Positions 14,291 to 24,100 are shown, counted from the first letter of the stretch. The stretch is 36,008 nt of DNA from Ruminococcus sp. (GCA_017516465.1 JAFXCR010000027.1:1-36008), one strand, 5' to 3'. Notes: generated by a model not told the origin, from the sequence alone. Numbers and translations are program-made.

Positions 14291-16657
14291 ATGGCAAATT
14301 ACAATCCCTCGTTTTCAATGAGATTCAGGACAAAGGTCGTCATGACGGCAGTGTTCTTCGTCCTGTTCGCTCTTGTTGCCGCAAACTTCTTCAAGATATC
14401 AGTTTTGAACAACAAGAAATATCAGGCAATGGCAAACAGTCAGCACTTCGGCTCGATTACAATATCCGCCCACAGAGGAACTATCTTCGACTCCGGCGGA
14501 AATGCTCTCGCAAAGAGTGCAACCGTATACAAAGTGTATCTTGATCCGTCAATGTTCAAGACAGAGCTTGAGGAGCTTCAGAAGCGTATCGACAAGCGGA
14601 ACAAGGACAAGAAAAACGGCGACTACAAGCCGGAATACGACGAAAACGGTGTTGAAAAGAATGCTCTGCCGGAATCCTCCTACGCATTTACCGAGCAGAT
14701 GGTTGCCTTTGTTGCTGAAAAGCTTGTAATAGAGCCGGATAAGATTAGAAAGGCTATGGAGGAGGATACACAGTACAGCGTGCTTCAGGATCAGGTGGAA
14801 AAGCCTGTTGCCGACGAGGTTCTCGGCTTCTTCAACCAGTACGGAATGATTTCACTTGCCGTTGAGGAGGATACAAAGAGATACTATCCGCAGTCGGAGC
14901 TTGCGGCTTCTGTAATCGGCTTCACAACTGCAGACGGAAACGGTATCTACGGAATTGAATCCTACTACGATGAATACCTTTCCGGCATAGACGGCAGGAC
15001 AATCTCGGCAAAGGATTCAAACGGAAACGAGCTTCCGTACAGATATTCAAAGACTTATGACGCCAAAAACGGCGATGATATATATCTTACAATAGATATG
15101 AAGATTCAGTATATCCTTGAACAGCATCTTCAGGAAATGGTCGAGGAACACAAGGTTAAAAACAGGGGATGTGCAATTCTCATGAATGCCAAGACCGGCG
15201 AAGTCTACGGAATGGCTCAGTATCCAAACTTTGATCTCAACAATCCCTACAAGATAGACGAGGCAAAGGAGGCAGAAATCAAGAGGGAAAAGGATGAGAC
15301 AAAGTCGAATATGCTTCTTGCCGCAGAGCGTGAGGCTCAGTGGAAAAACAAGAATATCACTGAGGTATACGAGCCGGGCTCTGTATTCAAGGTAATTACA
15401 AGTGCAGCAGGCTTCGAGGAAAATCTCATCCTTGAAAATGATAAGTTCTACTGTAAGGGATATGTGGAACTTGAAGGTCATGCTGCCCCTATTCACTGTC
15501 ACGATACTGCCGGTCACGGAACTATCCCGTATCAGGTGGCTCTGACGAAATCGTGCAACCCTGCCTTTATGGAAATAGGCAGACGTCTCGGCATACATAA
15601 ATTCTCATACTACCTTGACGCATTCGGTCTGAACCAGAAAACGGGAATTGACCTTCCGGCGGAAAGCAAGGGCGTTGTAATCGAAGAAGAAAAGATGACT
15701 CATGTCGATCTGGCGGTACATTCATTCGGACAGGGCGAAACTGTTACCCCAATTGAAATGATAACGGCATATTGTGCCGCAATTAACGGGGGATATCTGC
15801 TCCAGCCATACGTTGTTGACAAAATCGTTGACGAGGACGGAAATACAGTTCTTCAGAATGAAAGAACAGTCCGCCGTCAGGTTGTATCCGAGGAAACCTC
15901 AGCCAAGATGAGAGACGCTCTTTTCCATGTTGTTGAGGACAACAACGGCGGAAACGTTTCAATCAAGGGTTATGCAATCGGCGGAAAATCCGGTACTGCC
16001 CAGCGACTCAGTGTTACCAGTCAGGACGAGGAAATCACCGAGGAGGGCGAAAACAAGGAGATTCAGGAGTATGCGGCATCGTATGTATGCTTCACCCCTG
16101 CTGATGATCCTGAAATAATACTGCTTGTAATGGCAGATATGCCCGACAAGACAAACAACCAGTATTACGGAAGCGTCGTTGCTGTTCCTACGGCAAGAGA
16201 TATCCTCACAGATGTTCTTCCGTATCTTGGAATAAGCCCTGAATATTCCGACGAGGAAATAAAGAATCTTGACGTCAAGATTCCGCTGCTTGAAGGCTCG
16301 CTCGATGACGCCAAAAAGACTCTTGAAGGTCTTGGCATGAGATACGAGGTAATCGGCAACGGAATCGAGGTTGTGGCACAGTCTCCGCAGACGGGATCTG
16401 CTGTCGCAAAGGATGGCTGTGTATACCTCTACACAGAACAGGGACATACCGCTGACTACACGACCGTTCCCGATGTTGTGGGCGGATATCTCGACTGGGC
16501 TAACGAACAGCTTACATACTGCGAGCTTAATTACGTCGCAAGAGGAGCAATGCGCTCTGAGGCTGTCGTGAGCAGTCAGTCACTCCCACCCGGAACAAGG
16601 GTAAAGGTCGGAACGGCTATCGAGCTTGAATTTACTGTCTACGAAAGCGGAGACTGA
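14291..16657 (+). CDS. Class B penicillin-binding protein (PBP2/SpoVD-like) with two PASTA domains
   Basis: A 788-residue septal transpeptidase that crosslinks peptidoglycan outside the membrane. An N-terminal membrane anchor (about residues 16-36) is followed by a dimerisation domain starting near AHRGTIFDSGG, with a charged insertion (residues 98-125, KRNKDKKNGDYKPEYDE). The transpeptidase motifs are S364-V-F-K367, S421-C-N and K566-S-G-T. Two C-terminal PASTA repeats follow (about residues 665-720 and 727-785). Bacillus SpoVD has one PASTA repeat and PbpB has two, so the closest equivalent is PbpB/FtsI in domain count. GGAGG precedes the ATG. It is the only PBP gene in this cluster, so probably the essential divisome enzyme, partner of the SEDS protein at 19213. 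Confidence 0.94.
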   Translation: MANYNPSFSMRFRTKVVMTAVFFVLFALVAANFFKISVLNNKKYQAMANSQHFGSITISAHRGTIFDSGGNALAKSATVYKVYLDPSMFKTELEELQKRIDKRNKDKKNGDYKPEYDENGVEKNALPESSYAFTEQMVAFVAEKLVIEPDKIRKAMEEDTQYSVLQDQVEKPVADEVLGFFNQYGMISLAVEEDTKRYYPQSELAASVIGFTTADGNGIYGIESYYDEYLSGIDGRTISAKDSNGNELPYRYSKTYDAKNGDDIYLTIDMKIQYILEQHLQEMVEEHKVKNRGCAILMNAKTGEVYGMAQYPNFDLNNPYKIDEAKEAEIKREKDETKSNMLLAAEREAQWKNKNITEVYEPGSVFKVITSAAGFEENLILENDKFYCKGYVELEGHAAPIHCHDTAGHGTIPYQVALTKSCNPAFMEIGRRLGIHKFSYYLDAFGLNQKTGIDLPAESKGVVIEEEKMTHVDLAVHSFGQGETVTPIEMITAYCAAINGGYLLQPYVVDKIVDEDGNTVLQNERTVRRQVVSEETSAKMRDALFHVVEDNNGGNVSIKGYAIGGKSGTAQRLSVTSQDEEITEEGENKEIQEYAASYVCFTPADDPEIILLVMADMPDKTNNQYYGSVVAVPTARDILTDVLPYLGISPEYSDEEIKNLDVKIPLLEGSLDDAKKTLEGLGMRYEVIGNGIEVVAQSPQTGSAVAKDGCVYLYTEQGHTADYTTVPDVVGGYLDWANEQLTYCELNYVARGAMRSEAVVSSQSLPPGTRVKVGTAIELEFTVYESGD

Positions 16658-16694
16658 TATATTGCTCAAAAATAAAGTAAAAAGGAGGATCTGC

Positions 16695-18140
16695 ATGAAG
16701 CTTTGTGATCTGCTTGAAAATAATGCTCAGACTAATATCGGAGATATCGAAATATCCTCTCTGACGGACGATACAAGAAAGGTGACGGATGGGTCTCTCT
16801 TCGTCTGCGTGAAGGGCGGAAGCTTCGATGGTCACAACGCCGCCGCTGAAATGCTTGAAAAGGGTGCGGCAGCCGTTGTCTGCGAGCGTGACCTCGGTCT
16901 CGGCGACAGACAGATTATTACGGAAAATTCCCGCAGTCTTTATGGAAAGCTCTGTTCTGCGTGGTTCGGGCATCCTGAACGTCAGCTGAAAATGATAGGA
17001 GTTACCGGCACAAATGGAAAAACTACCATTACAAGCGTTATCAAGTATATCCTCATGGCGAACGGTCACAAGACAGGTCTTGTCGGAACAATCTGCAACG
17101 AGATAGGCGATGAGGTTCTTCACACCGAGAATACTACACCGCTTGCATACGACTTTATGGCTCTGCTCCGCCGCATGGCTGACGAGAACTGCGAGTATGT
17201 AGTTATGGAGGTAAGCTCCTTCGGTCTCGTGCAGAACAGAATCGGAAGCTCTCACTTTGATATAGCAGTTTTCACGAATCTCACGCAGGATCACCTTGAC
17301 TATCACAAGAACATGGAAAGCTACTATCAGGCAAAGAAAATGCTCTTTGATATATGCGATACAGCGATTATCAACGCTGACGATGAATACGGCAGACGTC
17401 TCTATGACGAGATTTCCTGCGACAAGCTGAAATTCAGCGTGAAGTCGGCAGAGGACTTCTATGCGGACGGAATCAGGATACAGGCAGGAGGCTCCGGCTT
17501 CTGGTTCTGTGACGGTCAAAAGTCGTACCTTGTAAAATCACGGATTCCGGGAGCCTTCAACGTATCAAACCTTACCGCCGCTATGGCTGTATGCCTTAAG
17601 GCAGGTCTTGACATCAGCGATATCATCTCTGCCGCTGAATCCTGCACCGGAGTCAAGGGAAGATGCGAGGTTATTCCCACTGATACTGATTTCACCGTTA
17701 TCTGCGACTACGCACATACTCCAGACGCCGTTGAGAATGTTCTCCGGAGCGTCAGGGAATACACGAAAAACAGGCTTATCTGCCTTTTCGGCTGCGGCGG
17801 AAACCGTGACGCGGCTAAGCGTCCGAAAATGGCTGCGGCTGCGGCAAAATATGCTGACAGACTTGTAATTACCTCCGATAATCCACGCAATGAGGACCCC
17901 GAAGCTATCATCAGCGATATCATAAAGGGGCTTGACGGCTGCGATATCCCGTACGATACCGTGACCGACAGAAGAAAAGCTATCTTCCATGCCTTGAAAA
18001 TTGCTGAAAAAGATGATATAATAGTTCTTGCAGGCAAGGGACACGAGGATTATCAGGTTCTTGCCGGAATGGAAAAAATTCACTTCGATGAACGTGAGAT
18101 AGTCCGTGAGGGACTTGAACTCCTGCGTAATCAGAAATAA
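16695..18140 (+). CDS. murE: UDP-MurNAc-tripeptide synthetase MurE
   Basis: A 481-residue cytosolic ligase that adds the third stem-peptide residue to UDP-MurNAc-L-Ala-D-Glu. The ATP-binding motif is GVTGTNGKTT at about residues 108-117. The motif DNPRNEDP near residue 398 matches the DNPR signature of meso-diaminopimelate-adding MurE, so the peptidoglycan is probably of the mDAP type rather than lysine type. Length is normal. ATG at 16695 follows AAAGGAGGAT; in-frame codons further upstream overlap the PBP gene and have no ribosome site. The gene lies 37 nt after the PBP gene and 16 nt before mraY. Confidence 0.95.
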   Translation: MKLCDLLENNAQTNIGDIEISSLTDDTRKVTDGSLFVCVKGGSFDGHNAAAEMLEKGAAAVVCERDLGLGDRQIITENSRSLYGKLCSAWFGHPERQLKMIGVTGTNGKTTITSVIKYILMANGHKTGLVGTICNEIGDEVLHTENTTPLAYDFMALLRRMADENCEYVVMEVSSFGLVQNRIGSSHFDIAVFTNLTQDHLDYHKNMESYYQAKKMLFDICDTAIINADDEYGRRLYDEISCDKLKFSVKSAEDFYADGIRIQAGGSGFWFCDGQKSYLVKSRIPGAFNVSNLTAAMAVCLKAGLDISDIISAAESCTGVKGRCEVIPTDTDFTVICDYAHTPDAVENVLRSVREYTKNRLICLFGCGGNRDAAKRPKMAAAAAKYADRLVITSDNPRNEDPEAIISDIIKGLDGCDIPYDTVTDRRKAIFHALKIAEKDDIIVLAGKGHEDYQVLAGMEKIHFDEREIVREGLELLRNQK

Positions 18141-18156
18141 GGAAGGAATCAGATAA

Positions 18157-19188
18157 ATGTCTTACTGGATTATAAATCTTTCAGTCACGCTGCTGTCATT
18201 CGTTGTTGCCGGAGTATCGGGAATATTCCTTGTACCCTTTCTCAGGCGTATAAAATTCGGACAGCCGATAAAAACAGAGGACGGTCCTCAGTGGCACGCA
18301 AGCAAGCAGGGAACTCCCACCATGGGCGGCTTCATGTTCATAATTGCATCGGTTGCCGTTTCGATGATAGGCTACTGGATATACAGGCTCAGGGGCGGCA
18401 TTGACGTTACCTCGCAGGAGGTTCAGCACTCTTTCTTCCGGATGCTCAGCGTTGTTGTATTCGCCGTGCTTTTCGGACTCATCGGCTTCATTGACGACTT
18501 CACAAAGGTTGCAAGAAAGCATAACGACGGTCTCAGTGCAAAGCAGAAGATAGTTCTCCAGACGCTGTTTTCCGTTGGCTTTCTCTTTGCACTCAGTAAA
18601 TTTGGTGACGGCTCAACAAGGCTTGATCTCGGCTTCTGGGAGTCGCCCTCACTCGGAATCTTCTACTATATCATCATGATTCCCGTGATTATTTACCTCA
18701 CAAACGCCGTGAACCTTACTGACGGCGTTGACGGTTTGTGCGGTTCAGTTACATTTGCGGTAATGCTGGTGTTCACTGTATGCTGTTCTATCCTCAAGGA
18801 ATCAGAGCTTTCTCTCTTTACAATGGCTCTTGCCGGAGGATGTCTCGGCTTCCTTATCTGGAATCTCAATCCGGCTAAGTGCTTCATGGGCGATACAGGC
18901 TCGATGTTCCTCGGAGCAGCAGTTACCGGCACCGGTCTTGTTCTCCACAAGCACCTGCTTCTCTTCCTTGTTGCACTCGTGTATATCATCGAGGCACTTT
19001 CAGTAGTGATTCAGGTATCGTACTTCAAATACACAAAGAAAAAGACGGGCGAAGGCAAGCGTATCTTTAAGATGACGCCTATTCATCACCATTTTGAAAT
19101 GAGCGGCTTCAGCGAATACAAAATCGTGATAACCTTCACTCTTACAGGCATTATTTTCGGAGTTCTGGGAATAATAACCTTACTGTAA
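18157..19188 (+). CDS. mraY: Phospho-MurNAc-pentapeptide transferase MraY
   Basis: A 343-residue polytopic membrane enzyme that joins phospho-MurNAc-pentapeptide to undecaprenyl phosphate, making lipid I. About ten membrane segments are seen. Family signatures are GTPTMGG (residues 50-56), FIDDFTKV with the DD pair near residue 112, NLTDGVDGL near residue 188, FMGDTGSMFLG near residue 246, and PIHHHFE near residue 308. All expected motifs are present and length is typical. AAGGAAGG precedes the ATG. It is followed 24 nt later by the SEDS gene; no murD or murF intervenes as in some other dcw clusters. Confidence 0.96.
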   Translation: MSYWIINLSVTLLSFVVAGVSGIFLVPFLRRIKFGQPIKTEDGPQWHASKQGTPTMGGFMFIIASVAVSMIGYWIYRLRGGIDVTSQEVQHSFFRMLSVVVFAVLFGLIGFIDDFTKVARKHNDGLSAKQKIVLQTLFSVGFLFALSKFGDGSTRLDLGFWESPSLGIFYYIIMIPVIIYLTNAVNLTDGVDGLCGSVTFAVMLVFTVCCSILKESELSLFTMALAGGCLGFLIWNLNPAKCFMGDTGSMFLGAAVTGTGLVLHKHLLLFLVALVYIIEALSVVIQVSYFKYTKKKTGEGKRIFKMTPIHHHFEMSGFSEYKIVITFTLTGIIFGVLGIITLL

Positions 19189-19212
19189 TAAACGTGGGAA
19201 AGGAGATGCTCA

Positions 19213-20505
19213 ATGGCGTCAGGCAGAAAAAAGAAACAAACGACCTTTCAGCAGCTTTGGAAAACCTTTACAGGCGAAGGCAGAAACAGCGATCTCAGCC
19301 TTTCATTCTTTGCCTACGTTATGATACTGCTTGTAGTCGGAATCGTAATGATGTCCTCTGCCAGCTATGCGTGGGCTTACAGCGAGCATGACGGAGACGG
19401 TCTTTTCTATGCGAAGAATCAGGTCAAGAATGCGGCTATCGGTCTTGTCGCATTGTTCTTCTTCATGAAAATGGACTACCACAATCTGAAGAATATCAAG
19501 CTGCCGGTACTCAAGAAATTCAATATCGCCGGACTTCTCTATGTTCTCGGTGCTATACTGCTTGTAGTCGTGCTGTTCATCGGAAGCGACGAGGGTGGTA
19601 CCATGGGTGCGAAAAGATGGCTTTCACTCGGAGCTTCACTGAGCTTCCAGCCATCCGAGGTTGCAAAGCTTGCTATAATCATCTTCTTTGCGTACAGCAT
19701 GGAGCGTGACGGAAAGAAAATGAACGATTTCCGCGTAGGAATCCTCAAATATGCCGGTCTCATGGGTGTATATGCCTTCCTTCTGCTTAGGGAGCCGCAT
19801 CTGTCCGGTATCATACTTGTTGCAACAATCTCCGTTGCGATGATACTCTGCGGCGGTGCGAACAGAAAACAGTTCATTATACTCGGAGCGTCCGTTCTGG
19901 CGATAGCAATTGTAATCATCGTGGTTCAGGCGAATACTCCGGGAAGCTACGTTGCGGTAAGAATAAAATCGTGGCAGAATCCCTTTGCGGACGTCCTCAA
20001 CGATACATGGCAGACTGCAAACTCCATTATCGCAATAGGCTCCGGCGGACTTTTCGGTCTTGGACTTGGAAATTCACGACAGAAATATCTCTACCTCCCT
20101 GAAACAAAAAACGACTTTGTATTCCCTATCGTCTGCGAGGAACTCGGCTTTGTCGGAGCACTTGCGATAATTCTTGTGTTCTTCCTGCTTGTTATTGAGG
20201 GATTTTCAATAGCCGTCCGCTGCAAGGACCGCTTCGGAATGCTCATTGCAGTCGGAATTACAACGCAGATAGGAATCCAGACAGTTCTGAATCTGGCGGT
20301 TGTAAGCAATCTCATACCGAATACGGGAATCAGTCTGCCGTTTTTCAGCTACGGCGGAACGGCTCTGATAATGCAGCTTGCCGAAATGGGCATCATGCTG
20401 AATATCTCGCAGCAGAGGTATTATCCCGATGAAAATAAAACGAAAAAGAAAAAATCCGCTCCGAAGCAGAAGAAGTCTCCGGAAAGCGGAAGAAATCCGG
20501 CATAA
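19213..20505 (+). CDS. SEDS-family peptidoglycan glycosyltransferase (FtsW/SpoVE)
   Basis: A 430-residue polytopic membrane protein of the SEDS family, which polymerises lipid II with a partner class B PBP. The conserved FQPSEVAKLA segment lies near residue 150 and the C-terminal GISLPFFSYGGTALI near residue 375. About ten membrane segments lie between a basic N-terminus (ASGRKKKQT) and a basic tail (NKTKKKKSAPKQKKS). Its place in dcw between mraY and murG matches Bacillus spoVE and other ftsW genes, so septal FtsW is likely, but RodA cannot be excluded by motif. AAAGGAG precedes the ATG. Confidence 0.92.
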   Translation: MASGRKKKQTTFQQLWKTFTGEGRNSDLSLSFFAYVMILLVVGIVMMSSASYAWAYSEHDGDGLFYAKNQVKNAAIGLVALFFFMKMDYHNLKNIKLPVLKKFNIAGLLYVLGAILLVVVLFIGSDEGGTMGAKRWLSLGASLSFQPSEVAKLAIIIFFAYSMERDGKKMNDFRVGILKYAGLMGVYAFLLLREPHLSGIILVATISVAMILCGGANRKQFIILGASVLAIAIVIIVVQANTPGSYVAVRIKSWQNPFADVLNDTWQTANSIIAIGSGGLFGLGLGNSRQKYLYLPETKNDFVFPIVCEELGFVGALAIILVFFLLVIEGFSIAVRCKDRFGMLIAVGITTQIGIQTVLNLAVVSNLIPNTGISLPFFSYGGTALIMQLAEMGIMLNISQQRYYPDENKTKKKKSAPKQKKSPESGRNPA

Positions 20506-20535
20506 ACCGGAGCGTGAACAGAGAAAGGTGATACT

Positions 20536-21672
20536 ATGAAGGTACTTATTTCCTGCGGAGGCACCGGAGGACATATCAATCCCGGTCTTGCCATTGCAGA
20601 TATCATAAAGACGAAATATCCGGACGCAGAGTTCCTTTTTGCGGGAACTCCCAATGGCATGGAATCAAAGCTTGTCCCGAAGGCAGGATACAGGCTCGAA
20701 ACAATAAAGGTTGCCGGCTTTCAGAGAAGGATTTCGCTGGAGAACGTCGGCAGAAACGCAAAGGCTCTTGCGTACCTTGCGACCTCCGGAAAGAGGGCAA
20801 AGGAGATAATCAGCGGTTTTTCGCCTGATATCGCCATAGGTACGGGCGGATATGCTGCCGGTCCTGTTATACGCAAGGCGGCTAAAATGGGAATTCCCAC
20901 TGCTATCCATGAGCAGAACGCATATCCCGGCGTGACGAACAGGCTTCTCTCCAAGGAGGTTGACTATGTTATGCTGACGGTCAAGGAAGCACTTGATTTC
21001 ATGGACAAAAGCAAGTTCGAGTACAGCGTTACGGGACTTCCCGTGAGAAGCAATATCAATACGATGAGCAAGGCTGAGGCAAGAAGGAAGCTCGGCTTTG
21101 ACGACAGCTTCACGATTCTTTCGTTCGGCGGAAGTCTCGGTGCAGGCTGCATAAACGATACCATGACAGAGGTCGTGAAGTGGCATACCGGCGAGGGACT
21201 TGAAATCAACCACATTCACGGCTACGGCGGCATGGGTAAGGATACCTTTCCGCAGGCGATGAAGGCGGCTGGAATTCCGCTGAAAAGTAATCATCTGAGG
21301 ATAACCGAGTACATAGATGACATGGATGTATGTCTTGCGGCGGCAGATCTCGTGATATGCCGTTCAGGAGCGTCCACACTTGCAGAGCTTCAGGCGGCAG
21401 GAAAGGCTTCAATCCTCATTCCTTCGCCGATTGTTGCAGGAAATCACCAGTACCACAACGCAATGGTTCTCGGCAGGGCAGGAGCCGCTGTTGTAATGGA
21501 GCAGAAGGATGTCACCAATGAAAAGATGGTATCCGAGCTGAAAAGGCTTTATGAATCGCCTGATACGGTGGAAATTATGTCCGAATGTGCGGCAAAGCTC
21601 CACCTTAAGGATACAAACGAGCGTATTCTTGCCGTTGTGGAGAAGCTCCTCGCAAAGAAGAACGCAAAGTAA
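20536..21672 (+). CDS. murG: UDP-GlcNAc:lipid I GlcNAc transferase MurG
   Basis: A 378-residue peripheral membrane glycosyltransferase (GT28) making lipid II on the cytoplasmic face. The N-terminal glycine-rich loop GGTGGHINPGLA (residues 8-19), HEQNAYPGVTNRLL near residue 125, FGGSLGA near residue 196 and CRSGASTLAEL near residue 275 are the family motifs. Length is normal. AAAGGTG precedes the ATG, 30 nt after the SEDS gene. A hairpin that includes the murA ribosome site follows 10 nt after its stop. Confidence 0.95.
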   Translation: MKVLISCGGTGGHINPGLAIADIIKTKYPDAEFLFAGTPNGMESKLVPKAGYRLETIKVAGFQRRISLENVGRNAKALAYLATSGKRAKEIISGFSPDIAIGTGGYAAGPVIRKAAKMGIPTAIHEQNAYPGVTNRLLSKEVDYVMLTVKEALDFMDKSKFEYSVTGLPVRSNINTMSKAEARRKLGFDDSFTILSFGGSLGAGCINDTMTEVVKWHTGEGLEINHIHGYGGMGKDTFPQAMKAAGIPLKSNHLRITEYIDDMDVCLAAADLVICRSGASTLAELQAAGKASILIPSPIVAGNHQYHNAMVLGRAGAAVVMEQKDVTNEKMVSELKRLYESPDTVEIMSECAAKLHLKDTNERILAVVEKLLAKKNAK

Positions 21673-21682
21673 CAAACAATCC

Positions 21683-21720
21683 CCTCACAGCATAATATAA
21701 AAAAAATTGCTGTGAGGTGG
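21683..21720 (+). promoter_or_regulatory. Hairpin sequestering the murA ribosome binding site
   Basis: A perfect 10-bp inverted repeat CCTCACAGCA (21683-21692) and TGCTGTGAGG (21708-21717) flanks a 15-nt A-rich loop. Its 3' arm contains GAGG of the ribosome site GAGGTGG (21714-21720), 4 nt before the ATG at 21725. It could lower murA translation or act as a weak terminator-like pause, although no T-run follows. Confidence 0.65.
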
Positions 21721-21724
21721 TATA

Positions 21725-22984
21725 ATGCAGAAACTGATAATAAACGGCGGCAGACGGCTCAGGGGCGAGCTTTCGCTTCAGGGGAGCAAGAACAGCTCAC
21801 TGCCGATAATGGCGGCTTCACTGCTTTGCAGGGGAGAATGTACTCTTAAGAACTGTCCGAGGCTTACCGATGTGTATTCTGCCGCAAGAATCCTGAACTG
21901 CGTGGGATGCAGATGCAATTTTTCGGGGAATACGGTCACGATTGATTCCTCGGTAATAAGCGGAACGGTTATTTCCGAAGCTCTCATGCGTGAAATGCGG
22001 TCGTCGATAATATTCATGGGTGCAATGGTCGGAAGTTCCGGCGAATGTACCGTGAGTATCCCCGGAGGGTGTGAGCTTGGTCCACGCCCGATTGATATGC
22101 ACCTTGCCGCACTGCGGAAAATGGGTGTGGATATCAAGGAAAACGGCGGAAAAATCGTGTGCAGAATTCCGTCCGGAAGTGCAAGGGGAGCAAGGATTTC
22201 ACTGTCGTTTCCGTCGGTCGGAGCAACGGAGAATATCATCCTTTGTGCAGTGACCGCTGACGGCGAGACTATCATAAACAATGCGGCAAGAGAACCGGAA
22301 ATCTGCGATCTGTGTGGATTTCTGAGAGCCTGCGGAGCCGATATATCGGGCGACGGAGAAAGCCGTATTGTCATAAGGGGCAGAAAGAGGCTCCATGGCT
22401 GTGAATACCGTATCATGGCGGACAGAATCGCCGGTGCGACGTATCTTTCGATGACGGCAGCCACAAGGGGCGAAATTATACTTACAGACGCCTGTACCGC
22501 TGAAATGGAGCCGTTCCTGTCTGTTCTGGAGCAGACGGGATGCAGTATCTATACACGGGGCGACAGAATCTACCTGAGGAACGGTTCACGGCTCAGGGCG
22601 GTCAGGGAAAGGATAAGGACAATGCCGCATCCGGGATTTCCCACGGACGCTCAGGCAGTTCTGATGGCGGCACTGATAACGGCTGAGGGAACAAGCGTGT
22701 TCGAGGAGAACATCTTCCACTGCCGGTATCGTCACACGGACGCCTTTGTGAAAATGGGGGCGGATATACAGGTTCTCGGAAAGGCAGCGATAATAAAGGG
22801 TGTGCCGTCGCTCTGCGGAGCTTCGGTCGAGGCTACCGACCTTCGGGGCGGAGCAGCAATGGTAGCAGCGGCACTCTCGGCTGAGGGAACCTCGGAGATA
22901 AGCCGGATATCCCACATCGACAGGGGCTACGAAAAAATAGAGGAGGTCATCAGGGGACTGGGCGGAGATATCGTCCGCGTCTGA
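21725..22984 (+). CDS. murA: UDP-GlcNAc 1-carboxyvinyltransferase MurA
   Basis: A 419-residue cytosolic enzyme for the first committed step of peptidoglycan synthesis: enolpyruvyl transfer from PEP to UDP-GlcNAc. The N-terminus has the LRGELSLQGSKNSSLPI motif, and the catalytic loop is IPGGCELGPRPIDMHL with Cys116 at the position of the fosfomycin-targeted cysteine of the family. HPGFPTDAQAVLMAALI lies near residue 300. Length is normal. In Bacillus dcw this position holds murB, so murA here is a lineage variation. It may be one of two MurA paralogues common in Firmicutes. Translation may be limited by the hairpin over its ribosome site. Confidence 0.94.
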   Translation: MQKLIINGGRRLRGELSLQGSKNSSLPIMAASLLCRGECTLKNCPRLTDVYSAARILNCVGCRCNFSGNTVTIDSSVISGTVISEALMREMRSSIIFMGAMVGSSGECTVSIPGGCELGPRPIDMHLAALRKMGVDIKENGGKIVCRIPSGSARGARISLSFPSVGATENIILCAVTADGETIINNAAREPEICDLCGFLRACGADISGDGESRIVIRGRKRLHGCEYRIMADRIAGATYLSMTAATRGEIILTDACTAEMEPFLSVLEQTGCSIYTRGDRIYLRNGSRLRAVRERIRTMPHPGFPTDAQAVLMAALITAEGTSVFEENIFHCRYRHTDAFVKMGADIQVLGKAAIIKGVPSLCGASVEATDLRGGAAMVAAALSAEGTSEISRISHIDRGYEKIEEVIRGLGGDIVRV

Positions 22985-23001
22985 TGACGAATGGAGATAA
23001 T

Positions 23002-24018
23002 ATGAAGGACGTTGAGAAAACAAGCGTTAAGAGGAACAACAGCCGCAAGCGTACAAGACGACGCGGACGCTGGATGAACCTCTACGGGCTGGCAGTTGCA
23101 CTCATTGTACTGACGGTCGGAATAACATTCTGTTATACATTTTTATTCAATCTGAATGAGATAAGAGTCTCAGGAGAGTCGGATATGTACTCTGCCGAGG
23201 AAATCGTTGCGGCGGCAGGAATAAACAAAGGCGATAATCTCCTGAGACTTGAAACGGAAAAGAGCGAAAAGCAGATTCTGGACAAGCTGCTTTACGTTGA
23301 AACGGCAAAGGTGACAAAGAAGTTCCCGTCATCGGTTGAAATCAAGGTAACACGCTGTATTCCGGCATATAATGTCTTTCATGAGAACGGTGTTCTTCTG
23401 GTGAGCAAGAAGGGAAAGATTCTTGCGGCAAACAGCTCTCCGTCGGCAGAGGCAGTAAGCGGACTCCCGTCGATATACGGCTATGAACCGTCAGTTGTGA
23501 CAGCCGGAAAGATGCTTGATACGGAAAATGACCACAAGAACGAGGCGTTCAGCGAGCTTGTTTCATGTCTGGCTACAAAAGGCGATGTCGATATAACGTC
23601 GGTTGATATGACAAATGAGTTTGCTATCACGGTCAACTATAAGAACGGAATGGTATTCCGGATGGGTGGCTGGACGGATGTCGAGTACAAGCTTAGCCTT
23701 GCCGAAAGCGTTATGCAGGAGGAATCAATCAGGGGCAAAAAGGGCTATCTTACGATGATTGGAACTAATCAGTGCAGCTTCAGAATTAGTGACAAGCCGG
23801 TGGGAAATTCCGGAGACAGCGGCACGGAGGATCAGCTCGGAGAAATCGCCGGAAACGTTACGGGAGAAGTAAATCCCGATCAGGAAGCACTTTTTGATGA
23901 GTTCGGAAATTACAGCGGACAGTCAGGAACTGAAATTCCTCAGGAGCAGTACGGTGATGATTACAGTCAGAATGACGCTGCAGGAGATCAGTATACGGAT
24001 GATACGGTGCTGTATTAG
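23002..24018 (+). CDS. Cell division protein FtsQ/DivIB
   Basis: A 338-residue bitopic divisome protein. A strongly basic N-terminus (KRNNSRKRTRRRGR) precedes one membrane segment (about residues 27-48, LAVALIVLTVGITFCYTFLF), a POTRA domain beginning FNLNEIRVSGES (about residues 48-120) and a beta domain to about residue 265. The last 70 residues are rich in Gly, Asp, Glu and Gln and look unstructured. FtsQ binds FtsL and DivIC. ATG 23002 follows GGAG by 5 nt; an ATG at 22984 overlapping the murA stop (TGATG) is in frame and possible but has no ribosome site. It is the last gene before the ftsZ promoter. Confidence 0.88.
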   Translation: MKDVEKTSVKRNNSRKRTRRRGRWMNLYGLAVALIVLTVGITFCYTFLFNLNEIRVSGESDMYSAEEIVAAAGINKGDNLLRLETEKSEKQILDKLLYVETAKVTKKFPSSVEIKVTRCIPAYNVFHENGVLLVSKKGKILAANSSPSAEAVSGLPSIYGYEPSVVTAGKMLDTENDHKNEAFSELVSCLATKGDVDITSVDMTNEFAITVNYKNGMVFRMGGWTDVEYKLSLAESVMQEESIRGKKGYLTMIGTNQCSFRISDKPVGNSGDSGTEDQLGEIAGNVTGEVNPDQEALFDEFGNYSGQSGTEIPQEQYGDDYSQNDAAGDQYTDDTVLY

Positions 24019-24100
24019 TCTGAAGATCTGTACAAAATAAACTAAAATTGCTCTTTGTGATTGTAAAATGTGCTGAAATTTGAAAAAATTAAATAATACC

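Noticed and set aside
14270-14295. SRP RNA-like motif (CAGGTCAGGAGG)
   Set aside because: Only a short match; it is the PBP ribosome site and the rest of an SRP RNA is missing.
14068-14544. 158-residue reading frame between the ftsL-like and PBP genes
   Set aside because: It overlaps the PBP start by 250 nt in another frame and passes through strong hairpins; the product resembles nothing.
16632-17519. 295-residue minus-strand reading frame
   Set aside because: It is antisense to murE, whose motifs are all intact, and has no ribosome site or recognisable domain.
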